NCBI GenBank assembly: GCA_017617145.1
Contig: JAFZWX010000004.1
Location: 1-10,725 of the forward strand
DNA from: Treponema sp.
GTDB lineage: Bacteria > Spirochaetota > Spirochaetia > Treponematales > Treponemataceae
DNA: 10,725 bases
Direction of reading: 5' to 3'
The notes under the pieces are model-generated. The model had not been told where the DNA came from, searched no databases, and saw only the letters and a list, made by a program, of their open reading frames with translations. Shown here piece by piece: positions 1 to 6,418 of this stretch (position 1 is its first letter; every line of letters begins with the position of its first letter). The translations under genes and the position numbers were made by a program.

Positions 1-2
1 AA

Positions 3-938
3 AATTATAAAAGAGTTTGGAATGTTTATGCAGCCTGGGATTATACCAGAGAAATTGAAGATTTGAACAAAATGTCAGACAAGGGCTGGCAGCTTATCAA
101 GGGCGGTCTGTTTTCTAACCGCTACAAGAAAAACGATTCATTGCGTTACCGCTATCAGATTGATTTTAATCCGAAAATCGAAGATATGGGTCGTTACATC
201 GAAACCTTCCGTGAACAGGGCTGGGAATATGTAAATTCAACCTTCAATGGCTGGCACTACTTCAGGAAGCTTTATGACAAAACTGGCGAAGATTACGAAA
301 TCTACAACGATTCACAGTCGCTCAAGGAAATGCAGGCTAAATGGCAGAAGATGGGAACAGGCGCTATTGTAGCTGTTACCTTGCTTGCAGTTCTTGAATT
401 GATTTTTACAATCAGATGGCCACGTCTTTATTCTGCAGTTTTGACTTTGACTTTGATTATCGAAGCATTTGTAATTAGCCGCGGAGTATTTATTCTTCGT
501 AACACTCAGCGTGCCGACGGACACAAACGCAGCTGGAACGGAGCTCCAGCTTTTATGATTGTTCTTTTGCTTGGTATGGTTAGTACTTTAGTTCTTATGG
601 GATTACGTAATAACAACAGATTCAATACAAAGAGCGAGGTTTGTTCACCAATTTCGTCTAATATTGCAGATGCAGTTGACTGGGGTGATGTAAAGGTTAC
701 TTATCCAGATTTCTACAGCTTTGAAGTAAGCGGATATACAGGTTCTCCAATGACCTGGGCTGTTGTAAATGCACAGACAGGCGAAGTTGTAAGTCTGATC
801 CGCACAGATTCATCAAAAGCAAAAGACGGCAAAAAGTTTGAGGAAAAGCATAAAATTCTCCTTAAGCGTGGAAATTACAAACTCTACGGTTACGACTTTG
901 CCGGCGGTGAAATTGATTTACATGTAAGTCTGGATTAG
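3..938 (+). CDS. DUF2812 domain membrane protein, 5'-truncated by window edge
   Basis: The frame is open from the first bases. An internal TTG at 63 could be taken as a start, but the 20 codons before it (…VWNVYAAWDYTREIEDLN) continue the DUF2812 pattern of a Trp/Tyr-rich strand followed by 'E-x-x-LN-x-M-x-x-KGW'. The true start therefore lies outside the window, and 311 residues are visible. The DUF2812 part covers about visible residues 1-95, with the signature KGWQLIKGG and YRYQIDFNP. Three hydrophobic segments follow at roughly 119-137, 142-164 and 182-201, then a soluble tail of about 110 residues rich in beta-strand pattern. The protein is probably in the cytoplasmic membrane. Its biochemical role is unknown. 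In other bacteria such genes often sit next to a PadR-family repressor, which would be upstream of the window here. The family call is firm; the function is not. Confidence 0.85.
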   Translation, partial: NYKRVWNVYAAWDYTREIEDLNKMSDKGWQLIKGGLFSNRYKKNDSLRYRYQIDFNPKIEDMGRYIETFREQGWEYVNSTFNGWHYFRKLYDKTGEDYEIYNDSQSLKEMQAKWQKMGTGAIVAVTLLAVLELIFTIRWPRLYSAVLTLTLIIEAFVISRGVFILRNTQRADGHKRSWNGAPAFMIVLLLGMVSTLVLMGLRNNNRFNTKSEVCSPISSNIADAVDWGDVKVTYPDFYSFEVSGYTGSPMTWAVVNAQTGEVVSLIRTDSSKAKDGKKFEEKHKILLKRGNYKLYGYDFAGGEIDLHVSLD

Positions 939-939
939 T

Positions 940-1686
940 TCATTTAAAAAGCTGCGGAAAATTTGCGGCTTTTTTTACGGCTGCTTCCAGAGTCATGCCT
1001 GCAAAGGCTTGTGCTCCAAGGAGGCGGCCGCTTTTTTTATCATCAACAAAAGCACCAACTACAATGCCTGGAATTACACTATCCGGGTCATTTGGTGCAT
1101 TTGGTCCGCCGAGGTCTGTACGACACCAGCCTGGGTCTGTAAGGTTTATGCATACATCGGTTCCGTCAAGCTTGCCTGCAAGGTCGCTTGTTACTTTGTC
1201 GAGCGCTGCCTTACTTGCACTGTAGCCTGCCTGTTCCGGTTCGTTACGGATTCCGCTTGTTGTGTTTATTACACGGCCAAATCCTCGTTCAATCATTTTT
1301 GGAATAAAGTGATAGCAGAGCATCATTGGAGCGATTGTGTTTATTACAAAGCTTGTTGAATAATCTTCTGCCGGAGTTTTCCAGTAATCTGTGCGGTAGG
1401 CAATCTGGACTGCTGCGTTGTTGAAGAGAATGTCCACTTTTGTGCCGTGCGCTTCTATTTCATTTATCATTGACTGAACCTGTGAAAGGTCACTTAATTC
1501 TGCGGCAACTGCGTATGCTTCTACGCCAAGAGTTTTTACTTCTTCAAGTACGTTTTTTGTGTGCTCAAGCGAGCGGCTGTGCAGAATAAGGTTGCAGCCT
1601 TTACCAGCCATAAATTTTGCAATTCTGTAGCCGATTCCTCGGTTAGCACCGGTTACCAGTGCCCATTTTCCTTTTACGTCTGTCAT
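940..1686 (-). CDS. Classical SDR-family NAD(P)-dependent oxidoreductase
   Basis: This 248-residue protein has the usual classical SDR length and motif set: TGANRGIG at residues 12-19 (Rossmann cofactor loop), NNAA at 89-92, Asn116, Ser144, and the catalytic YSASK with Tyr155 and Lys159, then DPG after the last strand. Arg38 after the second strand (HSRS) is the kind of residue that often favours NADP(H). It is cytoplasmic and would oxidise or reduce an alcohol/carbonyl whose identity the sequence does not reveal. The start ATG overlaps the stop of the upstream dehydratase gene in an ATGA (1683-1686), and a GGAG lies a few bases upstream, so the two are probably translationally coupled. The final codons contain the plus-strand terminator of the convergent DUF2812 gene, 1 nt away. 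Confidence 0.93.
   Translation of the reverse strand: MTDVKGKWALVTGANRGIGYRIAKFMAGKGCNLILHSRSLEHTKNVLEEVKTLGVEAYAVAAELSDLSQVQSMINEIEAHGTKVDILFNNAAVQIAYRTDYWKTPAEDYSTSFVINTIAPMMLCYHFIPKMIERGFGRVINTTSGIRNEPEQAGYSASKAALDKVTSDLAGKLDGTDVCINLTDPGWCRTDLGGPNAPNDPDSVIPGIVVGAFVDDKKSGRLLGAQAFAGMTLEAAVKKAANFPQLFK
946..976 (+). terminator. Intrinsic terminator of the DUF2812 gene, inside the 3' end of the SDR gene
   Basis: AAAAAGCTGC and GCGGCTTTTT form a stem with one G-T wobble around an AT-rich loop, followed by a T run on the plus strand. It starts 8 nt after the DUF2812 stop codon. The same bases encode the last residues of the convergent SDR protein on the other strand. Read from the minus strand it is also hairpin-plus-T, but the T run would fall before the SDR stop codon. 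Confidence 0.75.
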
Positions 1687-2678
1687 TTCATTTTCTCCAC
1701 AATTTCATCACACCACTTGTCAAATTCCGGATCTTCTACCTGGCAATCTGGGTGGCTCATTACATATTCTATTGTTTCGCGGATTCCCTGATCAGCACGC
1801 TTTGTTGCAACAAAATCAGGAACCAGCGTTTTAAGTTTACTGCAATCGAAAACTACGGAATTTGCTTTATCACCAATAAGGCTTCCTGTAAAATCATAAT
1901 GTGAATGCGCTGCCAGATAACTTGATGAAACATAAATCGGCTTAAGCTCAACACCAAGAGCATCTGCAATGCACTTGTAAATCTGGTTCCAGGTTACAGA
2001 CTCATCACTCATAATCTGAACTGCTTCGCCAATTGCGTGAATGTTTCCCATAAGACCAACAAAGCCCTTTGCAAAATCGGAATTGTGGGTGATTGTCCAA
2101 AGGCTTGTACCGTCGCCATGAATAATTACAGGCTTGCCTTCTTTAATGCGTTTTACAACCTGGTAACTGCCCTTGTTTCCGTGAACTCCAAGAGGAACAG
2201 AGCGTTCATCATAAGTGTGGCTCGGGCGGATTATTGTCACCGGAAAGTTTTCTTCGCGGTAAAGCTTCATAAGGTAATCTTCGCAGGCAATTTTGTTTCT
2301 GGAATATTCCCAGTAAGGATTTGCAAGCGGAGTTTTTTCGCTGATGATGTAGTGGGCGCAAGGCTTTTGGTATGCAGAGGCTGAACTTATGTACATAAAC
2401 TGGCGGACTTTTCCTTTGAGCAGGCGGTAGTCGCGTTCAAGTTGTTCTGGCACAAAACCAATAAAATCGCAGGCAACGTCAAAGGTCATGCCTTCGAGTT
2501 TTTTGGCAACAGCGGCTTCGTCGTTTATGTCTACTGTTATGAAGTGTGCGCCTTTAAGGGCAGGGTCTGCATTGCGGTTTCCACGGTTTATAAGATAAAG
2601 CTCCCAGCCCTTTTGCAAAAGAAGCTTAGAAATTGCCATGCTTATAGTGCCGGTTCCGCCTATGAATAATGCTTTCAT
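1683..2678 (-). CDS. NAD-dependent epimerase/dehydratase family protein (extended/atypical SDR)
   Basis: From the ATG at 2678 the protein has 331 residues. The N-terminal nucleotide-binding motif is GGTGTIS (residues 7-13), with Arg32 after the second strand. The active-site-like Ser is in ISSASAY (about 97-103), and a Tyr-x-x-x-Lys pair is in YSRNK (Tyr125, Lys129). GGTGxxS instead of GxxGxxG places it among atypical extended SDRs annotated as nucleotide-sugar epimerase/dehydratase-like. The substrate is not evident. The frame stays open upstream to an ATG at 2726, but those 16 extra residues (MSFPGLTRES…) are encoded by a palindromic repeat. The GGAGG at 2687-2691, 8 nt before 2678, fixes the real start. 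It shares an ATGA overlap with the downstream SDR gene and follows the alcohol dehydrogenase, giving an apparent three-enzyme redox group. Confidence 0.9.
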   Translation of the reverse strand: MKALFIGGTGTISMAISKLLLQKGWELYLINRGNRNADPALKGAHFITVDINDEAAVAKKLEGMTFDVACDFIGFVPEQLERDYRLLKGKVRQFMYISSASAYQKPCAHYIISEKTPLANPYWEYSRNKIACEDYLMKLYREENFPVTIIRPSHTYDERSVPLGVHGNKGSYQVVKRIKEGKPVIIHGDGTSLWTITHNSDFAKGFVGLMGNIHAIGEAVQIMSDESVTWNQIYKCIADALGVELKPIYVSSSYLAAHSHYDFTGSLIGDKANSVVFDCSKLKTLVPDFVATKRADQGIRETIEYVMSHPDCQVEDPEFDKWCDEIVEKMK

Positions 2679-2686
2679 TAATGAAT

Positions 2687-2691
2687 CCTCC
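2687..2691 (-). promoter_or_regulatory. Shine-Dalgarno that fixes the dehydratase start
   Basis: GGAGG on the minus strand, 8 nt before the ATG at 2678. The longer frame starting at 2726 runs through the repeat and has no comparable site, so the shorter start is chosen. Confidence 0.85.
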
Positions 2692-2698
2692 GAGAGAG

Positions 2699-2757
2699 AT
2701 TCCCGGGTCAAGCCCGGGAATGACATAGTGTGTCATTGTCGGGCTTGACCCGACAAT
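2699..2757. repeat. Composite palindromic repeat (REP/BIME-like), copy 1
   Basis: There are three adjoining inverted repeats: ATTCCCGGG/CCCGGGAAT (2699-2721), AATGACA/TGTCATT (2719-2737) and ATTGTCGGG/CCCGACAAT (2735-2757). Each has a 5-base loop and they share edge bases. A second copy in the same orientation is at 3964-4029. Similarity between copies continues through CTATA after 2757, so the alcohol dehydrogenase stop codon (2758-2760) lies in the shared edge. The other end stops 7 nt short of the dehydratase Shine-Dalgarno. Transcribed, it would form consecutive strong hairpins between two genes of the same operon. Confidence 0.85.
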
Positions 2758-3942
2758 CTATATTTTTGCCTTTACGGCAAGTTTATATATTTCTGCTATA
2801 TCATCCGAACTCAACTTTACAAACCCGCCGGTTGTGCCGCCTTGTGGGAGACCGAACTTTTTAACGAGGGTTGGAATATCTTCCTCTCGTGCACCGAGCT
2901 CGGCAAAATTAATTGGCATGCCAATGCTGTGCAGAAAGAGTCTGAAGCGGCGGATTCCTTCGAGTGCTGTTGCTTCTGGATTGGCGTAATCCATTTGTAC
3001 ACCCCACACTCGGGTGGCCCACTGGCAGAAACGCATTACATCATGCTTGTAAACAAACTCCATCCAGGCAGGCATAATAACTGCAAGACCGGCTCCGTGA
3101 GCGCAATCATAAAGACCGCTAAGCTCATGTTCAATTCCGTGGCTGTTCCAATCCTGGTCGCGGCCAACGCCTACAATATTGTTATGGGCAACCATTCCTG
3201 CCCACATGATATTTGCACGGGCCTCGTAATCATCAGGGTTTGCAATTACCTTTGGAGTTTCGTGAATCATTGCCATGAGTTCACCTTCGCAAAGGCGGTC
3301 GGTTGTTTCTACATTTTGTGTATTTGTAAAATAGCGCTCGCAAACATGAGCCATAATATCTGTTGCACCGCAGGCAGTCTGGTAAGCAGGAAGAGTCTGA
3401 GTTAGGGCGGGGTTTAAGATTGAAAATTTTGGACGGAGTATATCGTTTCCAAAACCGCGTTTAATCATTCCGTCTTTTTTGGTAATTACAGAGTCAGGAG
3501 ACCCTTCCGATCCTGCTGCAGCAATTGTGAGAATTGTTGCAACCGGGAGCGCTGCTTTTGCCTGGGCAACATAACTGTAAAAATCCCAGAAATCGCCGTC
3601 ATAGCATACACCAAGTGCAATTGCCTTAGCACTGTCTATTACAGAACCACCGCCGACAGCAAGAATAAAATCAACTCCTTCGCGTTTGCAAAGTTCAATT
3701 CCTTCATAAACTTTATCATCAAGCGGGTTAGGGTGAACGCCGCCAAGCTCAACAAAAGCAAGTCCGGCTGCCTTAAGTGATTCGCGTACACGACCAAGCA
3801 AACCGGATTTTTCTGCCGACTTACCGCCAAAATGAAGCAGTACCTTGCTTCCGCCAAATTCCTTTACAAGCATACCAGCCTGGTTTTCTGTATCCTTTCC
3901 AAAAACAAATTTTGTTGGACTATAAAAAGTAAAATTATTCAT
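2758..3942 (-). CDS. Iron-containing alcohol dehydrogenase (BDH/YqhD-like)
   Basis: This 394-residue protein is full length for group III metal-dependent alcohol dehydrogenases. The N-terminal dinucleotide-binding domain carries GGGSVID (residues 97-103). The C-terminal helical domain carries the metal ligands Asp195 and His199 in GATDIMAH, His268 in NSHGIEHE, and His282 in DCAHGAG. This spacing matches E. coli YqhD with a one-residue shift, from memory of that family. Expected activity is reversible NAD(P)H-dependent reduction of aldehydes to alcohols in the cytoplasm, for example in fermentation or aldehyde detoxification; the natural substrate is unknown. The start is supported by AGGAGA at 3951-3956, 8 nt upstream. 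It is flanked on both sides by copies of the same palindromic repeat, and its stop codon sits at the edge of copy 1. Confidence 0.94.
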   Translation of the reverse strand: MNNFTFYSPTKFVFGKDTENQAGMLVKEFGGSKVLLHFGGKSAEKSGLLGRVRESLKAAGLAFVELGGVHPNPLDDKVYEGIELCKREGVDFILAVGGGSVIDSAKAIALGVCYDGDFWDFYSYVAQAKAALPVATILTIAAAGSEGSPDSVITKKDGMIKRGFGNDILRPKFSILNPALTQTLPAYQTACGATDIMAHVCERYFTNTQNVETTDRLCEGELMAMIHETPKVIANPDDYEARANIMWAGMVAHNNIVGVGRDQDWNSHGIEHELSGLYDCAHGAGLAVIMPAWMEFVYKHDVMRFCQWATRVWGVQMDYANPEATALEGIRRFRLFLHSIGMPINFAELGAREEDIPTLVKKFGLPQGGTTGGFVKLSSDDIAEIYKLAVKAKI

Positions 3943-3963
3943 AAAAAAAATCTCCTATGAGGG

Positions 3964-4029
3964 ATTCCCGGGTCAAGCTCGGGAATGACATTTGACATAT
4001 TGTGTCATTGTCGGGCTTGACCCGACAAT
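3964..4029. repeat. Composite palindromic repeat (REP/BIME-like), copy 2
   Basis: It has the same three-hairpin plan and orientation as the copy at 2699-2757. ATTCCCGGG pairs with CTCGGGAAT (3964-3986, one wobble), AATGACA with TGTCATT (3984-4009, 12-base loop instead of 5), and ATTGTCGGG with CCCGACAAT (4007-4029). It lies in the 161-nt gap between the deacetylase and alcohol dehydrogenase genes and stops 7 nt before the alcohol dehydrogenase Shine-Dalgarno. It carries no transposase and no clear target duplication. The rest of this gap is AT-rich, with no convincing promoter. Confidence 0.85.
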
Positions 4030-4066
4030 CTATAAATTCAAATATACAAGGGATTTTTTTTAAAAC

Positions 4067-4081
4067 AAGAGAAAATCTCTT
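4067..4081 (-). terminator. Possible weak terminator after the deacetylase gene
   Basis: AAGAGA and TCTCTT form a 6-bp stem with a 3-base loop, followed on the minus strand by GTTTT. It lies 23 nt after the deacetylase stop. The stem is short and AT-rich and the T tract is interrupted, so it may be leaky, and read-through into the alcohol dehydrogenase group remains possible. Confidence 0.35.
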
Positions 4082-4103
4082 AAAAAATTGGATTATTCTA
4101 TTT

Positions 4104-4877
4104 TTACAAGCCCGCCTCAGGCAGACAGTGCATATGCGTTGTACCCAGTATGCGAAAGCCTTCTGCAGCTATGTGGAAGGAGCGCATGCCAAAATCCCGG
4201 GAACGTAATTTAAGGTAAAGTTCAATTGACCTGCGGTCCGGGCAGCCTGCAGGGTACTGGCTTAAGTGATTGTCAAAAATTGCGGTAAGTTGTTTTTTTA
4301 GAAAGCCTGTGGTTTTCATAAATACATTTGGTTTTGCGGTCATGTAAAAGGCTACGCCTTTAAGAGGACAGGGTGTGGCGCCAAGTTTTTTCATAATGCC
4401 TGGGTTGGCTGCATTTACTGCAAGTGTGCGGACTGCCTTTCCAACATTCAGGTGGTCAATGTGACATTCTGAAGCAGGAGCTGGGTCAGGTGCAAAAATG
4501 ATGTCGGGCTGGACGTCGGAAATCACACCGGCAATGGCTCGCAGCAACTCGTCAGTGTCATAAAAGCCGCCGTCTGAAAGTTCATGAAAGCGGACATCGG
4601 TAACACCAAGGGCTGCCGCTGAACGGATAGCTTCTTTCTTGCGTGTTTCAATAAGTTCTTCTTCAGAAACGGGCTCTTTCAAATTCACAGTTCCATAACG
4701 TCCATCAGTGCAAATCAAAAAACAAATGCTTTTGCCTTGTGCAGCTAGTGCGGCAACTGTAGCACCCGCTCCAATTTCAATATCATCAGGGTGGGGGCCA
4801 ACAAAAAGGTAGCGGTCAAAGTTCTGAACCTTTGGAAATGGCGCTGCGAACTTTATAGCAAGTTTTGTAATTCCCAT
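4104..4877 (-). CDS. PIG-L/LmbE family deacetylase
   Basis: This 257-residue protein has the family signature PHPDDIEIG at residues 28-36 (His29 and Asp32 as zinc ligands, Asp31 as candidate base), the TRKKEA helix at about 78-83, and HIDH at 139-142 supplying the third zinc ligand. These zinc enzymes remove acetyl groups from N-acetylated sugars such as GlcNAc-inositol, GlcNAc-malate or diacetylchitobiose. No signal peptide is seen, so it should act in the cytoplasm. It is the last gene of the sugar operon, 20 nt after the GPH symporter, with GGAG 7 nt upstream of its ATG. The context suggests it acts on the glycan or monosaccharide imported and cut by its neighbours. The exact substrate cannot be read from sequence. 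Confidence 0.9.
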   Translation of the reverse strand: MGITKLAIKFAAPFPKVQNFDRYLFVGPHPDDIEIGAGATVAALAAQGKSICFLICTDGRYGTVNLKEPVSEEELIETRKKEAIRSAAALGVTDVRFHELSDGGFYDTDELLRAIAGVISDVQPDIIFAPDPAPASECHIDHLNVGKAVRTLAVNAANPGIMKKLGATPCPLKGVAFYMTAKPNVFMKTTGFLKKQLTAIFDNHLSQYPAGCPDRRSIELYLKLRSRDFGMRSFHIAAEGFRILGTTHMHCLPEAGL

Positions 4878-4897
4878 AATTTATCTCCGCTTGTTGC

Positions 4898-6418
4898 CTA
4901 CTCAGACTTATTTCTGTTTTCAAGTTCACTTAAGATTTCTGTATATTTTTCTTCGTCCAGCTTGTAAAAGCGTTTGTACAAAAGGTAAGAAACGAGCAGC
5001 AACACAAAAGGAACGAAAACCATAAAGAGCAGCATTCCAACAGACTGACCTCTTCCAACGTTTTGAATTAAATCGGCAATCTGGGCATTCTTTAATTCTG
5101 TGGTTATGAGATTCTGGTTTGCGGCCTGCTCAAGATTTGCAATTTTGTTTGTAAAATCAGTTACGCGGAAAATCAGGTAGCAGAAAGAAGTAATTACAAC
5201 AACTAAAGCTCCGGCAAGCTTTGTAATAAAAGGCCTGATTGAAGTAATAATTCCCTCGCGGCGGCTGCCTGTTTTATACTCGTTGTATTCAACTGTATTA
5301 AAAATCGAAATCATTAAAACAAGGTGGTAGCCGTACAAACCAAAGGCAAGCAGCATATAACCGATTGTCAGTACCCAGAAGGCAGCCATGTTAGCAGGCA
5401 TGACAAGTCCGGAAATCAGCATGAGCACACTACCCACCGCAGCAACATACAAAAGGATTTTCATAAAAGTTTTGCGGCTCATTTTTCTTGAAATTGCAGG
5501 ATAGAAAATCATAAGGAAAGCAGTTGCGCTCATACCTACAGTTGTAAAAAGTGAATATAGGCCGCCTTCGTAACCGTAACGGAAGTACACATAATTTGCG
5601 CCAATTCCACCGATTATAAGATCGTTAGCAATCTGATGAAGCAGGAAAATCAAAACCATCCATCTAAGCTGATCATTACCAAAAATAGTTTCTACAATAA
5701 GCTTGAAAGAAATTTTGTCGGCAGGTTTTTCCATGTCATCACGATTTTCTTTTACACCAAGCATTGTGAAGCTTGCAAAAAGCGGCGAAAGGATTGCAAC
5801 AATCAGTGCGATTATTCCATAAGCAGTAGAAGCATTTCCTCCAATCTGCAACGCGCCTGCTGTAAACATAGGAATCATAAGTCCTGCAAGAGTTCCGCCA
5901 ATACCGGCAAACAAAGTAGCACGGGCAGTAATCTGGTTTCGGGAATTGCTTGTTCTTGAAATTGCAGGAACCATGCCCCAGTAAGGAATATCGTTCATTG
6001 TATAAGTGATACTGTACATAAGATAAATCACGCCAAAGAAAGTAACAAAAGACCAGCCCGTAAGCTTTGTATTAAATGCAAGAAAAACAACAACAGAGGT
6101 AGACAAGGAACCCGCAAGCAGCCACGGTTTAAACTTACCCCACTTTGTTCTGGTACGCTCAATAATGTTTCCCATAATCGGGTCATTAAAAGCATCAAAA
6201 ACTCTGGCAGCCACCATAATCATTGTGATTGCCACAATCTGCGCGTCGGTGAGTTCTTTTGTGTACAGAACATAAAGGTAGAGGAAGCTGGTGACCATTG
6301 TATAAATCATGTCGCGGCCAACAGTTCCAAGCGGGTAGTACCACAAGTTCCGTTTTTTAATAGACGGCTCTTCTACGTCGATGTGTTTGATGTTTAGTAT
6401 TTTTTGTTTTTCTAACAT
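4898..6418 (-). CDS. GPH-type glycoside/pentoside/hexuronide:cation symporter (MFS superfamily)
   Basis: This 506-residue integral membrane protein has about 12 hydrophobic segments. The GPH signature lies between the second and third: RVFDAFNDPIMG (residues 72-83), followed by the basic loop ERTRTKWGKFKPW, as in MelB/XylP/UidB-type carriers. It is expected to import a glycoside or oligosaccharide with Na+ or H+. There is an insertion-like polar stretch around 415-450 before the last membrane segment, and the C-terminus is a charged cytoplasmic tail. Its ATG overlaps the end of the GH2 gene by 7 bp, and its AAGGAG lies inside the last GH2 codons, which argues strongly for co-expression. The deacetylase follows 20 nt downstream. 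The substrate is inferred only from context. Confidence 0.92.
   Translation of the reverse strand: MLEKQKILNIKHIDVEEPSIKKRNLWYYPLGTVGRDMIYTMVTSFLYLYVLYTKELTDAQIVAITMIMVAARVFDAFNDPIMGNIIERTRTKWGKFKPWLLAGSLSTSVVVFLAFNTKLTGWSFVTFFGVIYLMYSITYTMNDIPYWGMVPAISRTSNSRNQITARATLFAGIGGTLAGLMIPMFTAGALQIGGNASTAYGIIALIVAILSPLFASFTMLGVKENRDDMEKPADKISFKLIVETIFGNDQLRWMVLIFLLHQIANDLIIGGIGANYVYFRYGYEGGLYSLFTTVGMSATAFLMIFYPAISRKMSRKTFMKILLYVAAVGSVLMLISGLVMPANMAAFWVLTIGYMLLAFGLYGYHLVLMISIFNTVEYNEYKTGSRREGIITSIRPFITKLAGALVVVITSFCYLIFRVTDFTNKIANLEQAANQNLITTELKNAQIADLIQNVGRGQSVGMLLFMVFVPFVLLLVSYLLYKRFYKLDEEKYTEILSELENRNKSE

Noticed and set aside
2842..3405. 187-codon plus-strand open frame opposite the alcohol dehydrogenase gene
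   Set aside because: It lies fully antisense to a well-conserved enzyme, has no recognisable domain and a Cys/His-rich composition typical of reverse-frame translation.
2699..4029. CRISPR array or insertion sequence made from the two repeats
   Set aside because: There are only two copies, over 1.2 kb apart with an entire enzyme gene between them; no regular spacers, no transposase and no target-site duplication visible.
4002..4208. Plus-strand frame beginning MSLSGLTRQS
   Set aside because: Its first codons come from the palindromic repeat and the rest runs through the gap into the antisense of the deacetylase gene; no ribosome binding site.
5636..5959. 107-codon plus-strand frame inside the GPH symporter gene
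   Set aside because: Low-complexity Lys/Ser/Cys-rich shadow of a membrane-protein gene.
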